A stretch of 55,625 bases of DNA from Chryseobacterium antibioticum (GTDB taxonomy: Bacteria > Bacteroidota > Bacteroidia > Flavobacteriales > Weeksellaceae). Of the stretch, positions 8,239 to 16,543 are shown piece by piece (within the stretch, counting starts at the first letter, position 1; every line of letters starts with the position of its first letter). Under the pieces are notes generated by a model. The model did not search any database and had not been told where the DNA came from. It saw only the letters and a list, made by a program, of their open reading frames with translations. The translations under genes were made by a program, and so were the position numbers. The DNA is taken from assembly GCF_012927325.1 (NCBI RefSeq), contig NZ_JABBGI010000032.1, positions 1-55,625 of the forward strand, written 5' to 3'.

Positions 8239-8436
8239 GAGCGTATATGAGTAGGAGAGTTTTAGAGTAGGAGTGTGGGAGAGTTTTTGGGTAGGAGAGC
8301 TTTTAGTGTAAGAGAATTGAGGGGTAAAAAACATGAAGATTTTATTATACTAAAACAATCTACTTTAACTCATCATTCATATCTCATCAATTATATCTCA
8401 AACGATGCTAAGACTCTCTCACCCTAATCCCTAATA
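8236..8436. repeat. degenerate intergenic repeat between aceB and aceA
   Basis: Purine-rich words (GAGAGTTTTAG at 8255-8265, several GTAGGAG-like words) are followed by pyrimidine-rich words (CTCATCATTCATATCTCATC, CTAAGACTCTC at 8408-8418). The two halves are partly complementary, so the transcript could fold into a long imperfect hairpin between the two genes. Confidence 0.6.
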
Positions 8437-8455
8437 AACAATAAATCCAAATATT

Positions 8456-9736
8456 ATGAAAACAAGACAAGAACAAATCCAGGCTTTAGAACAGGATTGG
8501 CTAAACAATCCCCGCTGGACCGGAGTAAAAAGAACGTATAGCGCTGAAGAAGTATTAAAACTTCGCGGCTCTTACAAAATAGACTATACCATTGCAACAG
8601 AAATGGCTAACAAATTCTGGGATAAATTAAATAATCAGGATTATGTAGCCGGACTTGGTGCCCTGACAGGAAACCAGGCGGTTCAGGAAGTGGATGCGGG
8701 ACTGGAAGCGATCTATCTTTCAGGATGGCAGGTAGCTGCTGATGCTAATTTATCAGGAGAAATGTACCCTGATCAGTCATTGTACCCTGCGAACTCAGTG
8801 CCTTCTGTGGTGAAAAAGATCAATAATGCTCTGTTGAGAGCAGATCAGATCCAATCGGTAAGTGGAAACGGAGATAAAGAATATCTGGTTCCCATCATTG
8901 CAGATGCCGAGGCAGGATTCGGAGGCAACCTGAATGCTTTTGAACTGATGAAACAGATGATCGAGGCAGGAGCAGCAGGTGTTCATTTTGAAGATCAGCT
9001 TTCTTCAGCAAAAAAATGCGGACACCTGGGCGGAAAAGTTTTAGTTCCTACTCAGGAAGCTATTAATAAACTGGTTGCAGCCCGTCTGGCTTCAGATGTA
9101 TTAGGCGTTCCAAGTATTATCATTGCAAGAACAGATGCAGATGCGGCAGATCTTCTGACCTCAGATATTGATGAAAGAGACCGGAGATTTGTGACGGGAG
9201 AAAGAACCACCGAAGGCTTTTACGTCGTAAACAATGGAGTAGAGCAAGGAATAGACCGTGGTTTGTCTTATGCGCCTTACGCAGACCTGATCTGGATGGA
9301 AACTTCTAATCCCGATCTGGAGCAGGCAAGAAAATTTGCAGAAGGAATTCATGCGCAGTTTCCGGGAAAAATGCTGGCTTACAACTGTTCACCGTCATTC
9401 AACTGGGCGGCAAGATTAAGTGTGGAAGAAATGGGTAATTTCCGTGAAGAGCTTGCGAAAATGGGCTATAAATTCCAGTTTATCACACTTGCTGGTTTCC
9501 ATGCACTGAATACGGCCATGTTTGAACTTGCTCTGGCATACAAAGAAAGAGGAATGGCTGGCTATTCCGAACTTCAGGAACGTGAGTTTGCTCTTCAGCA
9601 GAAAGGATTCAGAGCGGTAAAACACCAGTCGTTTGTAGGAACGGGGTACTTTGATGAGGTACAGAATGTGGTGACTAATGGCTCTTCCGCAACGGTTGCT
9701 ATGAAAGATTCTACAGAAACAGCACAGTTTCATTGA
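8456..9736 (+). CDS. aceA: isocitrate lyase
   Basis: Isocitrate lyase splits isocitrate to succinate and glyoxylate, the first step of the glyoxylate bypass. The active-site signature KKCGHLGGK starts at residue 186 with catalytic Cys188, where most relatives have KKCGHMGGK. The metal-binding aspartates lie in the IIADAEAGFGG segment around residues 147-157. The 426-aa length is that of the short bacterial form. The ATG at 8456 has an A-rich leader but no clear promoter of its own. A strong hairpin terminator follows. Confidence 0.97.
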   Translation: MKTRQEQIQALEQDWLNNPRWTGVKRTYSAEEVLKLRGSYKIDYTIATEMANKFWDKLNNQDYVAGLGALTGNQAVQEVDAGLEAIYLSGWQVAADANLSGEMYPDQSLYPANSVPSVVKKINNALLRADQIQSVSGNGDKEYLVPIIADAEAGFGGNLNAFELMKQMIEAGAAGVHFEDQLSSAKKCGHLGGKVLVPTQEAINKLVAARLASDVLGVPSIIIARTDADAADLLTSDIDERDRRFVTGERTTEGFYVVNNGVEQGIDRGLSYAPYADLIWMETSNPDLEQARKFAEGIHAQFPGKMLAYNCSPSFNWAARLSVEEMGNFREELAKMGYKFQFITLAGFHALNTAMFELALAYKERGMAGYSELQEREFALQQKGFRAVKHQSFVGTGYFDEVQNVVTNGSSATVAMKDSTETAQFH

Positions 9737-9770
9737 TCATTTTCCATATTATATAAAATTTTTCGAGGTG

Positions 9771-9798
9771 AACCTTCTCAGTTTTGAGAAGGTTTTTT
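9771..9798 (+). terminator. terminator after aceA
   Basis: Perfect 10-bp stem AACCTTCTCA/TGAGAAGGTT with a GTTT loop, followed by TTTT. Confidence 0.85.
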
Positions 9799-9830
9799 GA
9801 TCGAAATTAGAATTAAAAATTTAAAGTTTA

Positions 9831-9838
9831 TATATTTG
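9831..9838 (+). promoter_or_regulatory. TAnnTTTG -7 box for the thioesterase
   Basis: TATATTTG, 24 nt before the ATG at 9863. A five-codon reading frame (MKKKA) starts at 9846 and its stop overlaps the thioesterase start as TAATG. Confidence 0.5.
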
Positions 9839-9862
9839 ATTAGTAATGAAGAAGAAAGCATA

Positions 9863-10252
9863 ATGGAATTAATGTATCAAAAAGAAATACGGGTAACAGA
9901 AGAGCATATTGACAAAAATCGTCATGTCAATAATGTGCAGTATGTACATTGGGTAGAAGAAATTGCCGCTGAACATTGGGATTCTTTGAAGCACAAAACT
10001 GAATTTGCTGAATTTGCATGGATACTCGTTGATCACCATATTCAGTACAAAAAACAGGTGTTTTTAAATGATGTGATCACCATCAGAACTTATCCAAAAC
10101 CCCCAGAAGGCATAAAGCAACCCCGAAAAGTTGAATTCTACTGCAATGATAAACTCGTGGTGGATTCAGATACGCTTTGGGTATTGGTGGATCTGGAAAC
10201 TCAAAAGATGAAAAGACTGGAAAGTGACTGGCTAGATACGATTGCAGAATAA
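9863..10252 (+). CDS. acyl-CoA thioesterase, hotdog fold
   Basis: With the ATG at 9863 this is a 129-aa 4-hydroxybenzoyl-CoA-thioesterase-like protein. The family pattern is plain in the first 30 residues: Asp17, then HVNNVQY from residue 21, then a Glu in the helix that follows. Such enzymes release free acids from acyl-CoA. A longer frame begins at 9797 with TTG, but that reads through the aceA terminator and its own promoter, so I reject it. It stands alone with its own promoter. The substrate is unknown. Confidence 0.88.
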   Translation: MELMYQKEIRVTEEHIDKNRHVNNVQYVHWVEEIAAEHWDSLKHKTEFAEFAWILVDHHIQYKKQVFLNDVITIRTYPKPPEGIKQPRKVEFYCNDKLVVDSDTLWVLVDLETQKMKRLESDWLDTIAE

Positions 10253-10405
10253 CCATATTCATTCTGTGGAAAATTTATAACTGAGCGAACGTAATGGAAT
10301 TTTAATACTTTATTCATGTGTTTTGCCAAATTTTTAACGCTAAAATAATAGCTTTCACTATTGTTTTTCCCGATGTAATACGCAACTTATAATTATGTTT
10401 TATCC

Positions 10406-10413
10406 TATCTTTG
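10406..10413 (+). promoter_or_regulatory. TAnnTTTG -7 box of queD, possible leaderless start
   Basis: TATCTTTG is separated by only four bases (CATT) from the ATG at 10418, so the transcript should start at or within a base or two of the start codon. Confidence 0.55.
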
Positions 10414-10417
10414 CATT

Positions 10418-10864
10418 ATGATACGTATTACAAAAACTTTCACATTCGAAACAGCCCATGTGCTGTACAACTATGATGGGAAATGTAAAAATATGCACGG
10501 ACATTCCTATAAACTGTTTGTAACGGTAAAAGGAAGGGTGATTAATGATTTGGAGAATCCTAAAAATGGGATGGTAGTGGATTTCGGAGATATAAAGAGT
10601 ATCGTAAAATCTGAGATCGTAGATCTTTGGGATCATGCAGTCCTTGTTAATGCATTGTCTCCCCATAAAGAACTGGGCGAAGATCTTGAAAATAAAGGTC
10701 ATAAGGTGATCTATTGCAGTTTTCAGCCTACCTGCGAAAATATGCTGTATGCTATTGCTGCAAAAATAAAATCAAAACTTCCGGCTGAGGTTTCTCTGGC
10801 CTATCTTAAACTTCACGAAACAGAAAACTCTTACGGAGAATGGTTCGCAGAAGATAATAAGTAA
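10418..10864 (+). CDS. queD: 6-carboxytetrahydropterin synthase QueD family
   Basis: QueD makes 6-carboxy-5,6,7,8-tetrahydropterin from dihydroneopterin triphosphate on the way to queuosine. The zinc ligands His14, His27 and His29 and the catalytic Cys23 are present, as are Asp72-His73 and the C-terminal HETENS with Glu134. The 148-aa length is normal. The family also contains 6-pyruvoyl-tetrahydropterin synthases, which is the main alternative. The start codon is fixed by the conserved N-terminal strand and lies right after the promoter. No other queuosine gene is in the window. Confidence 0.9.
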   Translation: MIRITKTFTFETAHVLYNYDGKCKNMHGHSYKLFVTVKGRVINDLENPKNGMVVDFGDIKSIVKSEIVDLWDHAVLVNALSPHKELGEDLENKGHKVIYCSFQPTCENMLYAIAAKIKSKLPAEVSLAYLKLHETENSYGEWFAEDNK

Positions 10865-10893
10865 CAGTATTTTACTCATAAAAATTCAGACCG

Positions 10894-11685
10894 GTGTTAA
10901 AAACGATCATTAATTTAGAACCTGGAAAAAAAGTCTATTTCGCTTCAGACCAGCATTTTGGTGCTCCTAATCCTAAGGAAAGCAAAGTGCGTGAAGAGAA
11001 GTTTATCCGCTGGATGGACGAGATCAAGGAAGATGCCCAGGTTTTGTTTTTAATGGGGGATCTTTTTGACTTCTGGCACGAGTGGAAACATGTTATTCCA
11101 AAAGGATATGTGCGCGTTCTCGGAAAAATTGCAGAACTGAAAGACAAAGGAATCCATATTTATTTCTTTGTAGGTAACCATGATCTCTGGATGAAAGATT
11201 ACCTTGAAGAAGAAATAGGATGTACCGTTTTTTATAAGAAGCAGTATTTTGAGATGGGTGGAAAAGAATTTCTTCTGGCTCATGGAGACGGTCTCGGACC
11301 TGGCGACAAAGGATACAAAAGAATGAAAAAACTGTTTACCAATCCAGTAGCACAGTGGTTTTTCAAATGGTTGCATCCCGATATTGCGATGAAAGTGGCC
11401 CTGTATCTTTCACAGAAAAATAAAATGATCTCCGGCGAAGAGGATAAAGCCTTTTTAGGAGAAGAAAAAGAATTTCTGATTATCTACTCAAAAGAAAAAC
11501 TGAAGACTGAGAAAATAGATTACTTTATCTACGGTCACCGCCACCTTCCGATGGTTCTGGATTTGGAACAGAAAGCGAAATATATTAATCTGGGAGACTG
11601 GATTTCCTATTTTACTTACGGAGTCTTTGAGCTTGATTTTGAACTGAAAACGTTTAAAGACGGCACAAAAAAAAATTACCCCTGA
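10894..11685 (+). CDS. LpxH-like UDP-2,3-diacylglucosamine diphosphatase
   Basis: A 263-aa calcineurin-like metallophosphoesterase. The metal motifs appear in order: D-x-H at residues 19-21, GDLFDF at 55-60, GNHD at 94-97, HGD at 130-132 and YGHRH near the C-terminus. In lipid A synthesis LpxH cleaves UDP-diacylglucosamine to lipid X and UMP. The family assignment is good, but the exact substrate rests on similarity. The start is a GTG at 10894, 29 bases after queD; no ATG fits. A short terminator hairpin overlaps the stop codon. Confidence 0.85.
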   Translation: MLKTIINLEPGKKVYFASDQHFGAPNPKESKVREEKFIRWMDEIKEDAQVLFLMGDLFDFWHEWKHVIPKGYVRVLGKIAELKDKGIHIYFFVGNHDLWMKDYLEEEIGCTVFYKKQYFEMGGKEFLLAHGDGLGPGDKGYKRMKKLFTNPVAQWFFKWLHPDIAMKVALYLSQKNKMISGEEDKAFLGEEKEFLIIYSKEKLKTEKIDYFIYGHRHLPMVLDLEQKAKYINLGDWISYFTYGVFELDFELKTFKDGTKKNYP

Positions 11686-11698
11686 GAGAGGTAATTTT
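11672..11698 (+). terminator. terminator overlapping the LpxH-like stop codon
   Basis: AAAATTACC and GGTAATTTT pair across a 9-nt loop. The stop codon TGA lies inside the loop. Confidence 0.6.
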
Positions 11699-11864
11699 CG
11701 AATGAACCGAAGCTCACTCTTGTTTTTAATCCATATTCCAAATTAATAATTGCAAGAAGTTTACCAAAGTTTAATTCTTCAATTAAAAAAATATTAAAAA
11801 AAAATACACCTTTTTGTAATTGTCTCATTTTCAATAGTTAATGAGTTTTAAATAGTCTTTAAAA

Positions 11865-12848
11865 TTGGAAAATATATTCAGCATACAGACAGAGCAGGAT
11901 TTCCTGGATGCATCGTTGGCCGCTTTTCATTACCAATATGAACATGTTGAGATATACAGAAAGTTCGTGGATTATCTGAAAATAAACCCCGATGAGGTGA
12001 ATACGGTGACGAAGATTCCTTTTCTACCGATAGAAATGTTTAAAAACCATCAGATCCTGGACAAAAATACAAAGACTGATTTGTTTTTTCAGAGTTCAGG
12101 AACGACGCAGATGAATCTTTCAAAGCATTATATTGCAGATCCTGATCTCTATGAACAAAGCATTTATAAGAGTTTTGAACAATTTATAGGAAAGCCTGAA
12201 GATTTTATTTTTCTGGGTCTGCTTCCGAGTTATCTCGAGAAACAGAACTCTTCTTTGATTTATATGGTGGATTATCTAATGAAGAGGTCTGCAAAACCGG
12301 AGAACGGCTATTTTCTTTACAATCATGCTGAGCTGTTTGAACTTTTAAATAATTTGAAAGATAAGAAGGTCATTCTTTTTGGGGTGTCTTTTGCTCTTTT
12401 AGATTTCCTGGATTCCGTGGAATCTCTTAATTTTTCTATTGCTGAATCTCAGAATCTGACGGTTATTGAAACCGGAGGAATGAAAGGAAGAAAAGAAGAG
12501 ATGACCAAAGATGAACTTTTGAAAATTCTTCAGAGCGGTTTTAAAACAGAGAAGATCTATTCAGAATATTCAATGACGGAACTGCTTTCGCAGGCCTATT
12601 CTTTAGGAAACAATGAATATCAGTGTCCCAACTGGATGAAAATACTGGTGCGGAATGCAGAAGACCCTTTTTCCTATGAACAGGAGGGGAGAACCGGAGC
12701 AGTCAATATTATTGATCTGGCTAATATCCACTCATGCTGTTTTATAGCAACACAGGACTTAGGTAAAACGCTTTCAGGTGGCAAATTTCAGGTGCTGGGA
12801 AGAATAGACCATTCCGATATCCGCGGATGCAGTTTGCTGGTATCGTAA
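11865..12848 (+). CDS. LuxE/PaaK-family acyl-protein synthetase
   Basis: A 327-aa member of the acyl-adenylating family that includes LuxE, the acyl-protein synthetase of bacterial bioluminescence. The nucleotide-binding SSGTT is at residues 77-81, and a second conserved block with YSEYSMTELLSQAYS sits in the last third. No other lux gene is nearby; in flavobacteria this family usually stands alone, so light production is not implied. The start is a TTG at 11865; the conserved N-terminal helix begins right there and no ATG precedes it in frame. The natural substrate is unknown. Confidence 0.82.
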   Translation: MENIFSIQTEQDFLDASLAAFHYQYEHVEIYRKFVDYLKINPDEVNTVTKIPFLPIEMFKNHQILDKNTKTDLFFQSSGTTQMNLSKHYIADPDLYEQSIYKSFEQFIGKPEDFIFLGLLPSYLEKQNSSLIYMVDYLMKRSAKPENGYFLYNHAELFELLNNLKDKKVILFGVSFALLDFLDSVESLNFSIAESQNLTVIETGGMKGRKEEMTKDELLKILQSGFKTEKIYSEYSMTELLSQAYSLGNNEYQCPNWMKILVRNAEDPFSYEQEGRTGAVNIIDLANIHSCCFIATQDLGKTLSGGKFQVLGRIDHSDIRGCSLLVS

Positions 12849-12879
12849 AATTCAGTTTTAAATAAAATAAATCCTTATT

Positions 12880-13380
12880 ATGAATCTCATGAAAAATTTC
12901 TTTTTAATAACACTGTTGATTGGGTTTTCTGATCTTTTATCTGCGCAGAAAAAGCAAGAAAGAGATATCTGGTCCGGAACTTATCTGGTGAATGAGATCA
13001 ATAATAAAGTTTCCACGATTACAGATACTTTAGTGATGTCAAGAATTAAGGATGCTAGTCCTAAAGAAATTCCGGCAAAAGAAGAATCCGATCTGGCCCG
13101 ATGGTCGATGACCTCAAAAAGAGATGGAGGTAAGGATAAAATCACAGTCAAGCAGTTTTTATTTGATGTTGAAGATGACGAAGATGGCTATAAAGAATTT
13201 GGCTGGACAGATCTTCATAAGGAAGGAAAAATGAATTGTATCGATGGCGGACATTTTTTTATTTGCCAGACACAGCCCAATACGACCGTTATGTTCGGAA
13301 AAGATGAATCTTATTTTACAAAAACGGGTATTTTCGGGATTTGGCTGCATTATGGGGTGGTTGAACTGCAAAAGAGATAA
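12880..13380 (+). CDS. secreted protein of unknown function
   Basis: The 166-aa product has a cleavable signal peptide (two possible Met starts, a hydrophobic core, then SAQ around residues 21-23) and a polar, Lys/Asp/Glu-rich body. I recognise no domain. It follows the LuxE-like gene by 31 bases and precedes the nuclease-like gene by 17, so the three may be co-transcribed, although the products do not suggest a shared role. Confidence 0.75.
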   Translation: MNLMKNFFLITLLIGFSDLLSAQKKQERDIWSGTYLVNEINNKVSTITDTLVMSRIKDASPKEIPAKEESDLARWSMTSKRDGGKDKITVKQFLFDVEDDEDGYKEFGWTDLHKEGKMNCIDGGHFFICQTQPNTTVMFGKDESYFTKTGIFGIWLHYGVVELQKR

Positions 13381-13397
13381 TCTGAATTTTAATTAAT

Positions 13398-13943
13398 ATG
13401 CTGAAGATAGAAGAACTTGTTCATGCTTATATCCATTCACACTGCGATTTTGAAAAAGAAATTGTACTGACGAATTATTTCCAGGCCGACTGGGAAGCGG
13501 ATATGTTGTTCATTGATTCTGAAGGGTTCAGCCATGAAATTGAGATCAAGCTTTCAAAGAGTGACTTCAAAAATGATTTCAAAAAATCATATCTCAATAA
13601 AGAGACCGGCGAAAAATTCCTGAAACACGATAAAATCTCCTGCGGTGACTATATATGCAACGCGTTCAGTTTTCTGCTTCCGATGGGAATGATAGAACAC
13701 ACTGTGATCCCTGAACATTGTGGGATTATTGAATTCTATCATAATGCAGACACCTGGGAAACAGAATTCTACCTCATACGCAGTCCCAAAAGAGTACATG
13801 AAGATCCTTACTGGAAACTGAATGATAAAGATCTTTTTATCCGGAAAATGGCGTTAAATCTGCTACAGCGAAAAATGGAAATCAAGGGGAAACACGAAGA
13901 ACTTATTTTTAAAAATCCTTTTGACATTAAAAAGATTAAATAA
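13398..13943 (+). CDS. MmcB-like protein with PD-(D/E)XK nuclease features
   Basis: A 181-aa cytosolic protein. WEADMLFID followed about ten residues later by EIEIKLS reads as the D...(E)xK core of the restriction-endonuclease-like fold, and the overall pattern resembles the MmcB DNA-repair family. The activity is not proven by this. The C-terminal third is basic and helical, which would suit nucleic-acid binding. The gene is convergent with the GLPGLI gene 27 bases away, with no clear terminator between them. Confidence 0.65.
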   Translation: MLKIEELVHAYIHSHCDFEKEIVLTNYFQADWEADMLFIDSEGFSHEIEIKLSKSDFKNDFKKSYLNKETGEKFLKHDKISCGDYICNAFSFLLPMGMIEHTVIPEHCGIIEFYHNADTWETEFYLIRSPKRVHEDPYWKLNDKDLFIRKMALNLLQRKMEIKGKHEELIFKNPFDIKKIK

Positions 13944-13969
13944 CCCGAACTTAGGTTAAATTTAGTGAA

Positions 13970-14773
13970 TTATGGATATTTTATAGCTTCCGAGAGTTCA
14001 ATAGGGTTATTGTTGTTTTTCAACTGTTTTTGTTTAAATTCAGTAAGTTGCTTAAAGTTAGGGGTTACTACTCTTCCTGATTCATCCACAACCTTCATTA
14101 CAGCTTTTCCTGCCTTGAGTTCCTTGTAAGGATCATTATAATAATCCTCATAAAGTTTGTTTAATTGTTTTTGAGTAACCGGAATGAAATCGGTTTCCAT
14201 ATTTACTTCTCCATTATCTTTTTTAAGTTCAGTCATTGTAAAAATATAATTATTTCCTGAATCTCTTATGTCTATTATAAGACCAGGCAAAGAATTAAAA
14301 ACATAAGGTCCTTCCTGAAAAGGAATTTCTTTAGCAAACCACGCTATCCAATCTCTTCCCTTATAATGTAAAGTAGCTTTCTGGCAATTTATATTATCAA
14401 TATTTTTTGTTTCTTCTATAATTTTCCAATCTAATTTAGGCCAGTCTTCTTTCAGAGAATACCTATCCAAACCAATTATATAATATTTTTCTATTTTATT
14501 CTCTTTTTTGTTTTTTGTTATCATAAAATCAAAATCCGCTGCTTTTGTCCGAACATCTAAATTATGAATAGCTAACGAATCTATATGATACAAATCGTAA
14601 GAATAAAACTTCGAAATTTCATCTTTGACATCTAATAGCATCTTTTTATTTGCTGATTCATTTTTTGTAGAATCTATTTTATATGTCATCTGATAATAAA
14701 TCCTATATGTCTGGCCCTGAAAAGCAGTAAGGCATGATAAAATAAAAAGGAAAGTTAAAATATTTTTTTTCAT
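13970..14773 (-). CDS. GLPGLI family secreted protein, last gene of the peptide operon
   Basis: A 267-aa secreted protein. The N-terminal 20 residues form a signal peptide (hydrophobic run ending CLTAFQG), and the family hallmark appears as SLPGLIIDI around residues 161-169, preceded by GPYVFN. GLPGLI proteins are common in Bacteroidota and have no settled function. It starts eight bases after the stop of the lipoprotein gene and is the last member of a same-strand run that begins with the peptide precursor at 17709. The context suggests a role at the cell envelope linked to the modified peptide, but that is inference. Confidence 0.85.
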   Translation of the reverse strand: MKKNILTFLFILSCLTAFQGQTYRIYYQMTYKIDSTKNESANKKMLLDVKDEISKFYSYDLYHIDSLAIHNLDVRTKAADFDFMITKNKKENKIEKYYIIGLDRYSLKEDWPKLDWKIIEETKNIDNINCQKATLHYKGRDWIAWFAKEIPFQEGPYVFNSLPGLIIDIRDSGNNYIFTMTELKKDNGEVNMETDFIPVTQKQLNKLYEDYYNDPYKELKAGKAVMKVVDESGRVVTPNFKQLTEFKQKQLKNNNNPIELSEAIKYP

Positions 14774-14781
14774 AAAGTTTT

Positions 14782-15384
14782 TTAATTAAGAGGTTCTACA
14801 TATCCGTCCCATAATAAGTTATTATTTTCAAAGAACATATCATTAATTTCTTTGTTAAACTTTTTATAGTCGGGATCTTTAGGATAGTTAGGATTATTTA
14901 TTGCTACAAACCTGATCACCCCGCCATCAACTTTTTTGAACAAATCAAAAACCTGAAATTTTCCAAAAGAGTAACGAGAAAACACTTGATTTAAATCTTC
15001 TTTATGTGGTATTCCAGAATATCTTTTTTTCACTTCTTCAATAGAAACTCCTTTATAATAAAAGCCTAAAATATTTGAAAATGTAGGCTGATAAGTATAC
15101 ATAAATAAAAACTGCTCTGTATAATTTTGCGGAATATTATGATATAACAATTTTCTCATTTCTGAGGAAGTGAAATATATATATTGTTTATCCACTTTGT
15201 TATACACATAATCCCCATAAGTATAAAAATCAATTTGGTTTTTCCCTTGATCAAAGTATAATTTAAACTTGCTATATGAGTGATTATCAGATTCTACTCT
15301 TTGCTCTTTTAAAAAATAATAATTTTGACAACTCGTTAAGCAGAATAAAGCCAATATGCTTATATATTTAATAAATCCATTCAT
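14782..15384 (-). CDS. lipoprotein in the peptide operon
   Basis: A 200-aa protein with a lipoprotein signal: a hydrophobic segment and LTSC, with Cys19 as the likely lipid anchor. The mature part is rich in Tyr and Phe and matches no family I know. Its first 17 bases overlap the end of the SPASM gene, so the two are very likely translationally coupled. Being lipidated and exported, it could be an immunity or receptor component, or help in export. No direct evidence separates these. Confidence 0.8.
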   Translation of the reverse strand: MNGFIKYISILALFCLTSCQNYYFLKEQRVESDNHSYSKFKLYFDQGKNQIDFYTYGDYVYNKVDKQYIYFTSSEMRKLLYHNIPQNYTEQFLFMYTYQPTFSNILGFYYKGVSIEEVKKRYSGIPHKEDLNQVFSRYSFGKFQVFDLFKKVDGGVIRFVAINNPNYPKDPDYKKFNKEINDMFFENNNLLWDGYVEPLN

Positions 15385-16339
15385 TGGTGTGAATATTATA
15401 ATTACAATTTACGAAATATCCTTCTCTTTCCGGTATATATTCTGGGATAAAGCTTGCAGTACAGGCATATCTTAATTCACAATCTTTACATGGGTGAATT
15501 TTATCCCTACTTAAATTCCATAATACAGAGAGGATTAATAAACTTTCTTCTATTTCTTCTTTTGACCCTAAAAATAATCCATAATCTTTTTGATCTACGG
15601 CATTTAACCTTATTCTCCCCAAATGATCTACGAGAATAGTTTTGTATAGCCCAAGATTAAATTTTTTTGCTGTAAGGAATGCTCTATGATTGATAGCGAT
15701 TGTATCAATACTCGATTTTGGAACAAATAAATTACTTCCATCTTGCTTTAAATAATATAAATTTATCCTGCCGTAGTTATCTTCCTTCGAATATGGCGAC
15801 TGATAAAAATAGATACTTTTTAATCTTTGCTCTTTTAATACTACAGAGGAAGTGAAATTTTCTTGGTAGGGCAATGATACAGATAAATCTATAACACAAG
15901 ATTTTTGAAGAGAATTCAGTACATTATGGATTTTTTTTACATCCACATTAAGTGAAAAATGTAGATGTAAACGCTTAACTCCCAAATAATCAATTCTATC
16001 CGAAATATATTGCATTTTGTCTATTAAATCATCTGATACAATAATTGTAGCAAATTCAATTTTTGAGACATCATCATTAAAACAATCATCTGAAAGATTC
16101 GGAAAATGGTCTTCATATGCGAAAAAAATAAACTCTTTTTCAATCAAAAATTCTATGTATTCCTGCGCAATATCATCATCTTTCCATTCTTCTATAATAT
16201 TCATTACAGTTTTGGAATGAATATTATAAATAAAATCAATCAGAGAATTGGGAACCCGTTCAATATCATCCCTTTGCAAATCATAAATAGCCCCTAATTG
16301 AATACCTTTTACCGGGATACAACATGCAAAAAAAAGCAT
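15368..16339 (-). CDS. gwsS: SPASM-domain peptide maturase of a grasp-with-spasm system
   Basis: A 323-aa protein whose C-terminal end carries the SPASM-like cysteine set Cys284, Cys287, Cys293 and Cys312 (HPCKDCELRYAC, then VNCNYN). The N-terminal 90 residues look like a PqqD-type winged-helix peptide-binding region (IPNSL-type motif, then two helices and EKEFIFF). The radical-SAM CxxxCxxC motif is absent; the only other cysteines are at 6, 7, 86 and 148. In grasp-with-spasm clusters this protein partners an ATP-grasp ligase, here encoded just upstream. What a SPASM protein without the radical-SAM motif does chemically is unknown; it may present the substrate. Confidence 0.83.
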   Translation of the reverse strand: MLFFACCIPVKGIQLGAIYDLQRDDIERVPNSLIDFIYNIHSKTVMNIIEEWKDDDIAQEYIEFLIEKEFIFFAYEDHFPNLSDDCFNDDVSKIEFATIIVSDDLIDKMQYISDRIDYLGVKRLHLHFSLNVDVKKIHNVLNSLQKSCVIDLSVSLPYQENFTSSVVLKEQRLKSIYFYQSPYSKEDNYGRINLYYLKQDGSNLFVPKSSIDTIAINHRAFLTAKKFNLGLYKTILVDHLGRIRLNAVDQKDYGLFLGSKEEIEESLLILSVLWNLSRDKIHPCKDCELRYACTASFIPEYIPEREGYFVNCNYNIHTNEWIY

Positions 16340-16351
16340 TTTTTATTAATA

Positions 16352-16543
16352 TCAAGGTTTAGGTGGGCTAATTCCATCTTTATAAGGTTTTAAACAAAAA
16401 ATTTCTGACTGATACTTTTTAGCTTCAATTTTTCTTAGTGACTGTGTTACTAATTTGTTATTTTCAGTAACCTGGGCAAAGATAACTGGAAGCAATTCTT
16501 TTTTATGTGGATTAAGTTCTTGTATTAAGCTCTTATTCATCAT
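16352..16543 (-). CDS. 63-aa protein between the two maturase genes
   Basis: The frame starts with ATGATG overlapping the last 11 bases of the ATP-grasp gene and ends 12 bases before the SPASM gene, so it is wedged into the operon and probably coupled to both. The product is basic and hydrophilic with one Cys (Cys50, in IFCLKPY) and ends in ISPPKP. It has no signal peptide, no GG leader and no domain I recognise. It may be a dedicated partner of the maturases or a second, unusual substrate. The second Met (16540) is an equally good start. Confidence 0.68.
   Translation of the reverse strand: MMNKSLIQELNPHKKELLPVIFAQVTENNKLVTQSLRKIEAKKYQSEIFCLKPYKDGISPPKP

Noticed and set aside
9797..9862. 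Longer thioesterase start at TTG 9797
   Set aside because: It overlaps the aceA terminator and precedes the gene's own TAnnTTTG box at 9831-9838; the family N-terminus begins after 9863.
10283..10297. GAGCGAACGTAATG as a third glyoxylate operator
   Set aside because: Only one half matches the palindrome and it lies more than 100 bases from the queD promoter; a single half-site is not enough.
11865..12848. Bioluminescence gene cluster
   Set aside because: Only a LuxE-like gene is present; no luxA, luxB, luxC or luxD homologue is near.
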